Below are positions 18,933 through 27,682 of a stretch of 45,063 bases of DNA, piece after piece. Within the stretch, counting starts at the first letter, position 1. Each line of letters opens with the position of its first letter. Under the pieces are notes generated by a model that saw nothing but the letters and a program-made list of their open reading frames with translations, was not told the origin of the DNA and did not search any database. The stretch is from contig NZ_MJIL01000088.1 in assembly GCF_001939735.1 (NCBI RefSeq), forward strand, positions 1-45,063. The letters run 5' to 3'. Position numbers and translations under genes: made by a program. Source of the stretch: Photobacterium proteolyticum. GTDB lineage: Bacteria; Pseudomonadota; Gammaproteobacteria; Enterobacterales; Vibrionaceae.

Positions 18933-18982
18933 CTTTAACCGCCCCATCAAATCATATAGCAACCTGTTGCTATTCATACAAA

Positions 18983-19015
18983 AAGCTCAGAGCAGTCAAT
19001 CACTGCTCCGAGCTA
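18983..19015. terminator. Bidirectional terminator between convergent genes
   Basis: AGCTC-GAGCAGT pairs with ACTGCTC-GAGCT with a single mismatch. An A-run precedes it and ATTCTATTT follows. It lies between the ends of the membrane protein gene and the NifW-like gene. Confidence 0.75.
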
Positions 19016-19044
19016 TTCTATTTCTCAACACGATACCATAACTC

Positions 19045-19320
19045 TTAACGACGCTGACACGACGTACAGCCTCGGCAGGCTGATCGGGTATGAGGATCCA
19101 GGCGGCTTCGCTGTACCTTACAATAGGCATTTTTAAGTGCACGGCGGGCTGAAAACCAATCGTCAGGCTTTGAAATTAACAGGTACCCGTTAAAACGCTT
19201 CACCAGCTGCGTACGGTATTCATTGATAAAACGGCTATCAAAATCAATTTCAAAATACTCAAGTGCCTGTTCTATAGAGGTAAAACTGGCGATCTTTTGT
19301 AGGATATCGGTCTGGCTCAT
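19045..19320 (-). CDS. NifW-like small protein with CxGCxxC tail
   Basis: A 91-residue protein. Residues 13-50 (FTSIEQALEYFEIDFDSR, then a RFNGYLL segment) match the NifW nitrogenase-stabilising family pattern: an acidic helix, a (Y/F)F..(D)FD turn, then QLVKRFN. The C-terminus DPHTRSACRGCTSCQRR carries three closely spaced Cys that could bind metal. No nitrogen-fixation genes are in the window, and such orphan NifW-like proteins occur in Vibrionaceae that do not fix nitrogen, so the role is probably different. Single gene with a shared terminator downstream. Confidence 0.7.
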   Translation of the reverse strand: MSQTDILQKIASFTSIEQALEYFEIDFDSRFINEYRTQLVKRFNGYLLISKPDDWFSARRALKNAYCKVQRSRLDPHTRSACRGCTSCQRR

Positions 19321-19506
19321 ACTCTAAACGGGTGAAATAGTTTCCGCCAGTTTAGAAGAGCAGCCAGGTTCAATCATTGATGTAACACGTATTTTGCTCA
19401 AAAATCTATATTCTACCAAAGGCACTGTTAGTATTTACACTCTCAAAGACTACGCTCATAAACAGCGACCGTGTGTCGAACGGCCGCTTATTTATTATTG
19501 TATCGA

Positions 19507-20715
19507 TTAAGTATTATGAACCGGTGCGGTATCTGCCAATTCACCATTTTTATTAAACAGGCCTTCGAGCATTAACGTGATAGCACCGTCACCTGTCACG
19601 TTACACGCCGTACCAAAGCTGTCCTGCAATGCAAATATCGCGATAAGCAATGCGACACCGGCGGGGTCAAAGCCGAGAACGCCAACAACAATTCCCATAG
19701 AGGCCATAACCGTTCCTCCCGGTACACCTGGTGCGCCAATAGCGAAGATCCCGAACAACAAAATAAAGACAACCATGGTGCCAACTGAAGGGAGTGCACC
19801 GTATAACATCAGCGATATTACCATCACGAACAGAGTTTCTGTCAGCACGGATCCACATAGGTGAATCGTCCCACCCAAGGGCACCATAAAATCCACCGTT
19901 TCTTTGCTAAGCACCTTAGATTTCCTTGCGCAGCTCAAAGAAACCGGAAGCGTTGCCGCACTAGACATAGTCCCCACCGCGGTAAGATACGCCGGGCCAT
20001 AGTGTTTAATGACTTCCCATGGATTTTTACCAGAAATTATACCTGCTATCATGTACAGCACCGTCAGCCAAATGAGATGACCCACCAGCGCCAGAACAAC
20101 AACCTTCAAAAAGACCGGCAACTGCTGGGTCAAAGTGCCCTCATAGGCCAATCCGGCAAAGGTAGCAGCAACGAAAAAAGGCAGAATCGGGATAACGACA
20201 GACTTAATAGCCATCATCATCATTCTCTCAAATTCATTCAGCGCCTTTTCCATAATCTCAGCTTTTGTGCCCAATGCCGTGATCCCCAAAAGGATTGCCA
20301 GCACCAATGCTGACATCACTGACATCACCGGCGGTATCGATAACTTAAAACCGGCATCCGGTAATTCATGCAAGCTATCAATAACATTAGGCACTGAGAG
20401 GTGAGGTATAATGACCAACCCGGCAAAATAAGCAAAACAAGCCGCTCCTACCGCAGACAAATAGGCAATCCCAATCCCGGCTCCTAACATCTTATTCGCG
20501 TTGTATTTAAGCTTGGTAATCGCTGGAGCAATAAATGCAATAATAACCAGTGGCACGGTAAAAAATATAAACTGTCCTAGTACATACTTTGCCGACACAA
20601 TGATAGACATCATGTCTTCACTGGCAAATAACCCAATAAGTGAACCAACACTAATACCTAGGAGTAGTTTGATTATCAGAGACCACTCGCTTTTTTTACT
20701 TTGTTCAGACTTCAT
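19507..20715 (-). CDS. Dicarboxylate/amino acid:cation symporter (DAACS)
   Basis: A 402-residue membrane protein of the GltP/DctA/SstT class. It has six or so N-terminal helices and a C-terminal half with re-entrant loops. Family landmarks include the serine-rich TVGTMSSAATLPVS stretch (residues about 250-263), the MVPLGGTIHLCGS segment, and the late DSFGTACNVTGDGA segment with the Asn and Asp that contact cation and substrate. Imports acidic or small neutral amino acids with Na+ or H+. Substrate not resolved. No close operon partner. Confidence 0.9.
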   Translation of the reverse strand: MKSEQSKKSEWSLIIKLLLGISVGSLIGLFASEDMMSIIVSAKYVLGQFIFFTVPLVIIAFIAPAITKLKYNANKMLGAGIGIAYLSAVGAACFAYFAGLVIIPHLSVPNVIDSLHELPDAGFKLSIPPVMSVMSALVLAILLGITALGTKAEIMEKALNEFERMMMMAIKSVVIPILPFFVAATFAGLAYEGTLTQQLPVFLKVVVLALVGHLIWLTVLYMIAGIISGKNPWEVIKHYGPAYLTAVGTMSSAATLPVSLSCARKSKVLSKETVDFMVPLGGTIHLCGSVLTETLFVMVISLMLYGALPSVGTMVVFILLFGIFAIGAPGVPGGTVMASMGIVVGVLGFDPAGVALLIAIFALQDSFGTACNVTGDGAITLMLEGLFNKNGELADTAPVHNT

Positions 20716-21020
20716 AACTTATTAATTCTCAAAGATAACAACTTAAAAAACTATCAAATGAGTAGATGCTCTACTTTTCTGACCTATTTTATATACTCCA
20801 ATCATTAATAAATGGAGAGGTGTCACCATTTAAATAAATAATTACGAGAGATTCATCCTTTAATAACCCTCATTATCTTCCGACATGATTAGTACTATCA
20901 CTATCAATAAGATAGTATTAACAAATCTGTTATTAAATTCTTCTCTCCTTTTATATTTTGATCCTTTAAACTAAGTTGAAAACACGTAAAGCTCAATACA
21001 AGGCACAAAGGAAAAAAATA
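20716..21020. other. Divergent intergenic region
   Basis: An AT-rich 305-nt gap between the DAACS symporter (minus) and the Nudix gene (plus). No ORF, riboswitch or clear operator seen; presumably both promoters lie here. Confidence 0.5.
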
Positions 21021-21431
21021 GTGAAAGTAAGTGAATGCGTATCTTTCTTACTGGTTGACAGCAATAAAGTATTGCTGGAGAAGCGGGCAATGAGCAAGGC
21101 CACGGATCCGGGGCTGATCACCATTCCCGGAGGCCATGTTGAAGGCAACGAAACGAGAGAGCAAGCGCTTGTACGAGAGCTGCAGGAAGAACTGGGCTTA
21201 TCTCCTATTAAGTATACATTTCTGTGCACTTTGTACCACCCGACTGCGGAGCTCCAGCTCATTCATTACTACATCGTTGATGAGTGGGAAGGTGACATTC
21301 AGACCCTGGAAGCTGAGCAAGTCATGTGGTGCAATCTAAATAGCAAACTTCCTCTCGGCATTGACGCTGACAAAATAGCACTGAACGAATATACACGGCT
21401 ATTCAAGCAGATAAACTCACTCTCGACCTGA
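21021..21431 (+). CDS. Nudix hydrolase
   Basis: A 136-residue protein with a complete Nudix box (GGHVEGNETREQALVREL followed by QEELGL), so it hydrolyses a nucleoside diphosphate linked to another group. Start: GTG at 21021 with AAGGA upstream. A TTG at 20976 would add 15 lysine/arginine-rich residues. The C-terminal EAEQVMWCNLNSKLPLG segment is typical of small MutT-like members. It overlaps the convergent LysR gene by 15 nt at the 3' end. The substrate cannot be told from sequence. Confidence 0.9.
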   Translation: MKVSECVSFLLVDSNKVLLEKRAMSKATDPGLITIPGGHVEGNETREQALVRELQEELGLSPIKYTFLCTLYHPTAELQLIHYYIVDEWEGDIQTLEAEQVMWCNLNSKLPLGIDADKIALNEYTRLFKQINSLST

Positions 21432-22328
21432 CTGAGCGACAACCTCGTTGATCCCTTGCCAGAACTGCTCTACTGCAGGGCGATTCGCCCCTTTTGAGCG
21501 GTAGCAGACAATATCCAGCGAGATAGCCAGCTCAGGTCTTTCCGCGAAGGCTTGGACCAACAGGCCTTGCTCCAACTCTTCCTCAATCGCATGTAACGGC
21601 GCCCACGCGATCCCCATACCACTGACAGCCATTTTAATCAGCGACTCGCTCAAGGTCGTTTCAAATACTGGCTCAAGCGGCAGCCCTACCCTCTCGGTTA
21701 GGGGAGCGACGACGTTAAACAAGAAAGTATGCTCGGAATAAGCCAGATAAGGATAGCGGCTATCTTTGGGATGATTTTCCAGCAGCTCAGGAGAGATCAC
21801 CGGAATGATCTTTTCCTTAAACACCAGGCACCGTTCAACTTTGTCTTCAAGCAAAAAGGAAGGACGCATGCCCTTGGTGTTATAGGCAAATAAAATATCG
21901 TTAGAATTATCTAGCAGCGCCTGAAAGTGGTTATCAATTCCCTGCACCGAGGGATTGAGCGCGAGATTGAGCCCTTCCAATAACGTACCGGCCTGGCGAA
22001 ACAATCGCGGCATCAAGTTCACCGCGAAGGAATGCAGGCAAACTATGCGCACCGTATTGTCAGTTTTGAGGGATTCGCGGGAGAAATCTTCCTTGGTGAC
22101 TTTAACCATTTCGAGCAGATTTTCAACGTAGGGAACAAACTTCTTACCTTGTTCGGTCAGCGTGATCGGGTAGGAAGTGCGGTCAAATAACGGTACTCCA
22201 ACCCACAATTCCAATGCCTGGATCCGACGGCTAAACGCCGATTGGGTAACATGCCTTGCTTTTGCAGCAGCAGAGAAGTTACCCAATTCCATTAGGCTCA
22301 TAAAGTCATCTAACCACTTGAATTCCAT
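21417..22328 (-). CDS. LysR-family regulator, HypT/YjiE-like
   Basis: A 303-residue regulator. The helix-turn-helix region (FKWLDDFMSLMELGNFSAAA, then VTQSAFSRRIQALE) closely resembles E. coli HypT (YjiE), which also lies next to iadA. The start at 22328 has GAGGG upstream. It is divergent from iadA-dcuC and probably controls them. E. coli HypT responds to hypochlorite through methionine oxidation, but whether that applies here is unknown. Its 3' end overlaps the Nudix gene by 15 nt. Confidence 0.85.
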   Translation of the reverse strand: MEFKWLDDFMSLMELGNFSAAAKARHVTQSAFSRRIQALELWVGVPLFDRTSYPITLTEQGKKFVPYVENLLEMVKVTKEDFSRESLKTDNTVRIVCLHSFAVNLMPRLFRQAGTLLEGLNLALNPSVQGIDNHFQALLDNSNDILFAYNTKGMRPSFLLEDKVERCLVFKEKIIPVISPELLENHPKDSRYPYLAYSEHTFLFNVVAPLTERVGLPLEPVFETTLSESLIKMAVSGMGIAWAPLHAIEEELEQGLLVQAFAERPELAISLDIVCYRSKGANRPAVEQFWQGINEVVAQSGRE

Positions 22329-22541
22329 GGAAATACCCTCAAACGCCCCTATCTATGATCTGAGCGAATACTATCATTCAAAATCAGCAATGGAAATCAA
22401 AATACTTATAGAAAAAGTAGGGGTATGCTCATTTTTGTTGATTGACGCAATGTTAGGCAATGCTGTTTTACGACGTATTTCGACACCTTTTCAATGCGTA
22501 TTACCAGTAACGATTATCCAATAAAATACCAAGAGGAAATC

Positions 22542-23678
22542 ATGTTTACCCTACTGAAAAATACCGATCTCTATAACCCGCACCATATTGGCAAAGCTGA
22601 TATGTTAATTGGACAAGGAAAAATCCTCGCCATTGAGCCTGAGCTGAATCTTAGCGGTTTAAATGATGTCACGATAATTGACTGCCAGGGAAAAATCGTA
22701 GCACCGGGACTGATAGACCAACACATCCACCTGACCGGCGGCGGTGGCGAAGCCGGGTTTGCCAGCCGGACACCACAAGTTACGCTGAAAAAGCTGATCC
22801 AGGCCGGAACAACCACAGTTGTCGGTGTATTAGGTACTGACGGGATCTCCCGCTCGCCCAAAGATCTCTATGCCAAAGCCGCGGCACTGACCGAAGAAGG
22901 CATCAGCGCATTTATGCACACGGGATCCTATGAGGTGCCGACCAAAACCATTACCGGGTCGATCCGCGATGATCTTGCTTTCATTCCTGCCGTGCTCGGA
23001 GTGAAAATCGCATTGGCCGATCACCGTTGTTCATTCCCGACCCTCGAAGAACTGGCACGGATCGTCTCTGATATTCGTATCGCCAGCATGCTATCAGGCA
23101 AACGGGGATTGCTGCATGTTCATATGGGCGGGCTTCCTCAGCCATTTAGTCTAGTGAACGAGTTACTCGATATGGGGCTGCCGATCCACCACTTCTCCCC
23201 GACCCATGTCGCCCGGACAGAAGCCCTGTTTGACGAAGCCATTGGTTTTGGCCTGCGTGGCGGGTGTATCGACATCACCTCCGGCGGCAGCCGATTTACG
23301 CCACCAGAGCAGGCAGCCAAGCTGGCGCTCGAATCAGGGGTTGCAGCCAATCTAATCACCATCAGCTCCGACGGTAACGGTAGTTTGCCTAAGTTCAACT
23401 CACACGGGGAACTTACAGGCCTAACGGCAGCTAATGTTGACAGCAACCTGTTGTTGCTACCCAAACTGATCGATCAAGGAATAGCCCCGGAGCTGGCAAT
23501 CGCCATGATGACAGCCAATGTTGCCGATTCTCTCGGGATCAACAAAGGACGCATCCAGCCTGGGAAAGATGCCGATATCTGTATCTTCAACGACGATTTC
23601 AGCCTGCACGGCGTGATTGCCAAGGGGCAGACACTACAGCTAAACAACGAACTTCTGGTCACCGGTAACTTCGAATAA
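22542..23678 (+). CDS. iadA: Isoaspartyl (beta-aspartyl) dipeptidase IadA-like
   Basis: Amidohydrolase-superfamily peptidase that releases aspartate from beta-aspartyl dipeptides formed by protein damage. The 378 residues include metal ligands H61 and H63 (DQHIHLTGG), the probable carboxylated bridging Lys154 (GVKIALADHR), His residues in LLHVHMGG and IHHFSPTHV, and catalytic Asp277 in ITISSDGNGS. The ATG at 22542 has AAGAGGAAA upstream. The next gene, a DcuC-type carrier, starts 10 nt after the stop. The pair is divergent from a HypT-like regulator, as in the E. coli iadA region. Confidence 0.9.
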   Translation: MFTLLKNTDLYNPHHIGKADMLIGQGKILAIEPELNLSGLNDVTIIDCQGKIVAPGLIDQHIHLTGGGGEAGFASRTPQVTLKKLIQAGTTTVVGVLGTDGISRSPKDLYAKAAALTEEGISAFMHTGSYEVPTKTITGSIRDDLAFIPAVLGVKIALADHRCSFPTLEELARIVSDIRIASMLSGKRGLLHVHMGGLPQPFSLVNELLDMGLPIHHFSPTHVARTEALFDEAIGFGLRGGCIDITSGGSRFTPPEQAAKLALESGVAANLITISSDGNGSLPKFNSHGELTGLTAANVDSNLLLLPKLIDQGIAPELAIAMMTANVADSLGINKGRIQPGKDADICIFNDDFSLHGVIAKGQTLQLNNELLVTGNFE

Positions 23679-23688
23679 AGGATTAATT

Positions 23689-25158
23689 ATGAGTTTACTA
23701 ATCGCCTTGATCGGGCTGGTATTTGCCGGTCGCCTGATCCTCAAAAACTATAACCCCCAGGCAGTGCTGTTTCTGACCGGTATTGCCATGATGGCCATCG
23801 CCATCTTTACCAACAACGCGGTCTTTGTTGAAAAATCAACTGGCTGGGTCGGCTTTGATATCTTCGAATATATCCGCAATACCTTCAGCAACCGTGCCGG
23901 TGGGCTTGGTCTCAAAATCATGCTAATCGGTGGCTTTGCCATGTTCATGTCGGCCATCGGTGCCAGTCAGGTCATGGTTAAAGTCGCCGCCAAACCTTTA
24001 ATGAAACTGAACTCACCCTACCTGATGCTGGCCATGGCTTTCATCCTTGGACAGGCACTGTCACTGTTTATCTCCAGTGCTACCGGACTGGGGCTACTGC
24101 TGATGGCTACGCTTTATCCGGTACTGATCCGTCTCGGTTGCAGCAAAGCTGCCGTTGCCGCCGTGCTCGCCAGCACATGTGCCATTGAATTCGGGCCGGG
24201 CTCCGGTAACTCGATTCTTGCTGCACAAACAGCCGGAATTGATATTACCGAGTTCTTCATCAATGAACAGCTGCCGGTGATCAGCATCCTGATTGTTGCA
24301 GTTGCCGCCATCCATGCGCTGGTACAGCGTTACTTCGACCGCAGACAAAATCATGCCGAGCAATCGGCTCCTCTTCAAAATGAAGAACAAGAGACCGAGA
24401 CCAAAGATGAGGCACCGCTTTACTACCTGCTGCTACCTATGCTGCCGCTGTTCTTTATGCTGACATTCAGCAAAATGGGCGTGGGTACCATCAAGGTGGG
24501 CATGGCTACAGCCATTTTATTGAGTATCTTTATCGGCCTCGTTTGTGAGTACGCTCGCCATAAGCAAGCCAAACCGGTATTCGAAAAGCTGCAAGGGATC
24601 TTCAATGATATGGGCAAAGTGTTCGCTACTGTTGTTACCCTGATCATCGCCGGTCAAACCTTCGCTATGGGACTGAAATCCATCGGTGCTATCGACGCCC
24701 TGCTACACATGGCCAGCAGCGCCGGCTTTACCGCCAGTGTAATCGTGCTATTCATGGCAGTACTGACCTTTTCCATCTCGGCCCTAATGGGTTCGGGCAA
24801 TGCTGCCTTCTTCTCCTTTGCGCCTATGGTGCCGCAGATAGCAGAGAAAATTGGCACCAATGTGGCTGACATGATCCTCCCTATCCAGCTATCAGCAGGC
24901 TTTGGCCGTACGATTTCCCCGATTGCCGGGGTGATCATCGCCGTGGCGGGTATCTCGGGCTTGTCACCTTTTGACATTGTTCGCCGAACCCTTATCCCAA
25001 TGCTAAGTGGCTGGCTCATCATGCTGGTTATCACCTTTACTCGCAGCGGTCAGATCATGCAGCTGTTACCGTTCCTTGCCGGGATCATCGCGCTAATCGC
25101 CGTAATCACTGTTCTCATTAAAAAGAGAGCACAGCAGCAAATTGCTCGCGAGGCATAA
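23689..25158 (+). CDS. dcuC: DcuC-family C4-dicarboxylate transporter
   Basis: A 489-residue polytopic protein of the DcuC family (anaerobic C4-dicarboxylate/succinate exchange or export). It starts MSLLIALIGLVFAGRLIL after AGGA. A hydrophilic loop near 215-240 (QNHAEQSAPLQNEEQETE) divides two hydrophobic halves. The C-terminal half has SALMGSGNAAFFSF and SAGFGRTISPIAGV, typical of the family. It is transcribed with iadA, 10 nt downstream. A link to aspartate or fumarate handling from isoaspartyl dipeptides is a reasonable inference. The true substrate is uncertain. Confidence 0.88.
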   Translation: MSLLIALIGLVFAGRLILKNYNPQAVLFLTGIAMMAIAIFTNNAVFVEKSTGWVGFDIFEYIRNTFSNRAGGLGLKIMLIGGFAMFMSAIGASQVMVKVAAKPLMKLNSPYLMLAMAFILGQALSLFISSATGLGLLLMATLYPVLIRLGCSKAAVAAVLASTCAIEFGPGSGNSILAAQTAGIDITEFFINEQLPVISILIVAVAAIHALVQRYFDRRQNHAEQSAPLQNEEQETETKDEAPLYYLLLPMLPLFFMLTFSKMGVGTIKVGMATAILLSIFIGLVCEYARHKQAKPVFEKLQGIFNDMGKVFATVVTLIIAGQTFAMGLKSIGAIDALLHMASSAGFTASVIVLFMAVLTFSISALMGSGNAAFFSFAPMVPQIAEKIGTNVADMILPIQLSAGFGRTISPIAGVIIAVAGISGLSPFDIVRRTLIPMLSGWLIMLVITFTRSGQIMQLLPFLAGIIALIAVITVLIKKRAQQQIAREA

Positions 25159-25175
25159 ACACAAGCAGTAACATT

Positions 25176-25208
25176 CAGTAAGCCAACTATCAATGAGTTG
25201 GCTTACTG
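25176..25208. terminator. Bidirectional terminator, dcuC / SLC13 gene
   Basis: CAGTAAGCCAACT pairs perfectly with AGTTGGCTTACTG around a 7-nt loop between two convergent genes. T-tracts are weak on both sides. Confidence 0.7.
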
Positions 25209-25222
25209 TCTATTGACGCCAA

Positions 25223-26596
25223 CTACTGCCAAAAAAGCCAGGCGAAAATGGCCAGGGCAATGATACAGGCGATATTGACGATCACCCCCACCCGCATCAT
25301 CTCACGCTGCTTGATGTAACCCGAGCCGAATACGATCGCATTGGGAGGGGTAGCCACCGGCAACATGAAAGCACAGGAAGCGGCAACACCAATCAATGCC
25401 GCCAAAATCACCGGAGGTATTCCCAATACCTCAGCGATAGAGGCAAATATCGGTACCAGCAGGGCAGCACTGGCTGTATTGCTGGCAAATTCTGTCAGGA
25501 ATACGACAAAAGCAACCACGATAAGAAAGACGAAAAACAACCCTGCCTGTTCAAGCAGCCCACTCAGGCTATGAGCCAGAAAGACACTGGTCCCGGTCTC
25601 TTTAAGAATATTACTCAAACAGATCCCGCCCCCGAACAGCAGCAATACGCCCCAATCAGTGGTTTTATCGATATCTTTCCATTCGACAACCCGGGCAACT
25701 CCCAGCATTACAATCGCCGACATCGCCACCAAACTATCAAACTTGCTGAAGCCACCCAAAAAAGCATTAAGCGGCTTGCTGAAAATCCACAAGGAAACGG
25801 TAATTGCGAAGATAACTAAAGTAGTCAGCTTGGCATTATCCCACTTGACCGGCTCATGGGTGATCTCAAACGTGTACTTCAGGTTTGGCTTTAGCATCAG
25901 ATAGAGCAGCGCCACCACCATCGGCAACAGAACCAGTGTGATTGGCAACCCCAGCGCCATCCACTCGGTAAAGCTCAATCCGACCTCGGTCGCGGCAATC
26001 GCATTGGGCGGGCTGCCGACAATCGTCGCGATACCGCCGATACTCGCGCAGTAGGCGATCCCGAGCAGAATAAACACATAGGTATTATGCTCTCGCTTGG
26101 CATCCACCTTGTTCAGTATTCCCAGCACCAGAGGCAGCATCATGGCCGTCGTTGCCGTGTTGCTGATCCACATCGAGAGTACGGCCGTGACCCCGAATAA
26201 CATCAGGGCGGCAATGGCCATATGTCCGTTGGCCAGCAACAAGACTTTATCGGCAATCGCTTTGTCCAGCTCTTGCCGATGCATGGCGGCCGCGAGCGCA
26301 AAGCCACCGAGGAAAAGAAAGATGATCGGATTGGCGAAATTGCTAAGAGCTTGCGGGGTCTCGAAAATCCCCAGCCCGACAGCCATCAGAGGGACCAATA
26401 GGGCTGTAATGCTGATATGAATGGCTTCTGTCAGCCACAAAATAGCAATGAAAATTAATAAGCTGAGCCCAAGTACGACATCAGGCTCAAACGGCAGGGT
26501 ATTTAGCATCAGCACCAACAAAGCCACATCGGCAAGAAAAATGATGCTGTTACGGTCAAACAACCATTTTTTAATGGCGAGGCTTAAGGTTGTCAT
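25223..26596 (-). CDS. SLC13/DASS-family anion:Na+ symporter
   Basis: A 457-residue divalent-anion:sodium symporter. Two inverted halves each carry an SNT-type motif: [14 protein letters not shown] in the first and [14 protein letters not shown] in the second. The proline-rich VGSPPNAIA and [14 protein letters not shown] loops are also typical. It imports dicarboxylates such as succinate, or related anions. The start has GGAAGG upstream. It lies 22 nt downstream of a TetR regulator gene on the same strand, which probably controls it. Confidence 0.9.
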   Translation of the reverse strand: MTTLSLAIKKWLFDRNSIIFLADVALLVLMLNTLPFEPDVVLGLSLLIFIAILWLTEAIHISITALLVPLMAVGLGIFETPQALSNFANPIIFLFLGGFALAAAMHRQELDKAIADKVLLLANGHMAIAALMLFGVTAVLSMWISNTATTAMMLPLVLGILNKVDAKREHNTYVFILLGIAYCASIGGIATIVGSPPNAIAATEVGLSFTEWMALGLPITLVLLPMVVALLYLMLKPNLKYTFEITHEPVKWDNAKLTTLVIFAITVSLWIFSKPLNAFLGGFSKFDSLVAMSAIVMLGVARVVEWKDIDKTTDWGVLLLFGGGICLSNILKETGTSVFLAHSLSGLLEQAGLFFVFLIVVAFVVFLTEFASNTASAALLVPIFASIAEVLGIPPVILAALIGVAASCAFMLPVATPPNAIVFGSGYIKQREMMRVGVIVNIACIIALAIFAWLFWQ

Positions 26597-26618
26597 ACGC
26601 CTTCCTTACTGGTAGTCC

Positions 26619-27263
26619 TTAATCCACGGCGCAACCATAAAGAAACAACCGGATATTTTGCCGGTACAGACTTTCCAAATACCCAATAGTCTCTTCTTCC
26701 GATTGGCCTTCCCTTTTTAGCGGATAGAAGAAAAAAGGCATCATCACCAGCGCATTGAAGCTGTCTTTTAACAAGGAGACATCCAGGCTGGGATCAATAA
26801 AGCCTTTTTCCTGCAAAGTCGTAAATATCTTGATATGAAAAGCATCGGTATAGGACAGGATAGATTCATCAATATAGCTCCGGCGCGGTCCTTCATTAAG
26901 CACCAGCGTTTTATAGATGATACCCAGCAGCTCCGGATACTCGATATCCAGATAAAAGATTGTCATAAACAGCTCTTCAATCGTATTCCGGTTTGAAGAG
27001 GCTTTCTTGAGCTGGTCCAGTTTTTCAAAAAACGGGGCGTAGATATCGTCAAACACCGCTTTGTACAGTCCGGCCTTATTCTCAAAATAATAGCTGATTA
27101 AGGCGACATCTACCCCAGCTTCCTCTGCGATTCTCCGCGTAGTGACCTTGTTATAGGAATGCTTCATAAACAAACGCCTGGCTACATCAAGAATAACCTG
27201 CTGGCTACTGGGCAGCTCGGTTTCTTGCTTCGGACGACCACGGGATTTGGTTAAGGCATTCAT
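26619..27263 (-). CDS. TetR-family regulator
   Basis: A 214-residue repressor. The TetR helix-turn-helix spans about residues 22-65, with VTTRRIAEEAGVDVALISYY and FENKAGLYKAVF. The C-terminal ligand domain is unspecific. A basic stretch (SRGRPKQE) precedes the domain. It is first gene of a likely operon with the SLC13 symporter and is divergent from the NCS2-adenine deaminase operon, so it could also regulate the latter. The ligand is unknown. The start at 27263 has only a weak ribosome site. Confidence 0.88.
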   Translation of the reverse strand: MNALTKSRGRPKQETELPSSQQVILDVARRLFMKHSYNKVTTRRIAEEAGVDVALISYYFENKAGLYKAVFDDIYAPFFEKLDQLKKASSNRNTIEELFMTIFYLDIEYPELLGIIYKTLVLNEGPRRSYIDESILSYTDAFHIKIFTTLQEKGFIDPSLDVSLLKDSFNALVMMPFFFYPLKREGQSEEETIGYLESLYRQNIRLFLYGCAVD

Positions 27264-27682
27264 GTTGTTACGTTTCCACTCAAATTTCAGGCACTACTAT
27301 AATTAGACCTTAACTAACAATCCTAAAACTAAGGGGCTGTTCAAACTTCCAGTATTAAGTACCCAATTCTTCTAGAGAATTTGACACACATCAATGTTGC
27401 TATTTTCGTATTCATCAAAAGCCAGCCTTTGCGGAATAATTTACCCGGCCTAATGAGACCTGCATCAACCTCATATCCCCTCTTGTTTCCTTAGAATGAA
27501 ACTGAGCAAAAAACATACAACCCAAAAATCATAAGTCGTCAGCGCCTTGGAATCAGTCCCTTAGGGCTGTGAACTCCCTACAGAACAAAAGAAAGGCAGC
27601 ACAATCGATTAGCAACACCTCGGGACAAGATGGTTACAACAGGCGCTCATCTACTGGATGGAAGACGGAAAAGGAATCATTT
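27264..27682. other. Divergent control region, TetR / NCS2 permease
   Basis: A 419-nt gap. It contains an FNR-like site (27381-27394) and several TTAG/CTAA words close to the tetR start. I looked for a purine riboswitch before the NCS2 gene and did not find its conserved core. No separate gene is supported. Confidence 0.5.
27381..27394. promoter_or_regulatory. Candidate FNR-type binding site
   Basis: TTGACACACATCAA matches TTGAT-N4-ATCAA in nine of the ten specified positions. It lies about 290 nt upstream of the NCS2 permease start and about 118 nt upstream of tetR. It may serve either gene; a chance match is possible. Confidence 0.35.

Noticed and set aside
27480..27682. Purine riboswitch before the NCS2 gene
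   Set aside because: The conserved core and loop sequences of the purine aptamer are not present.
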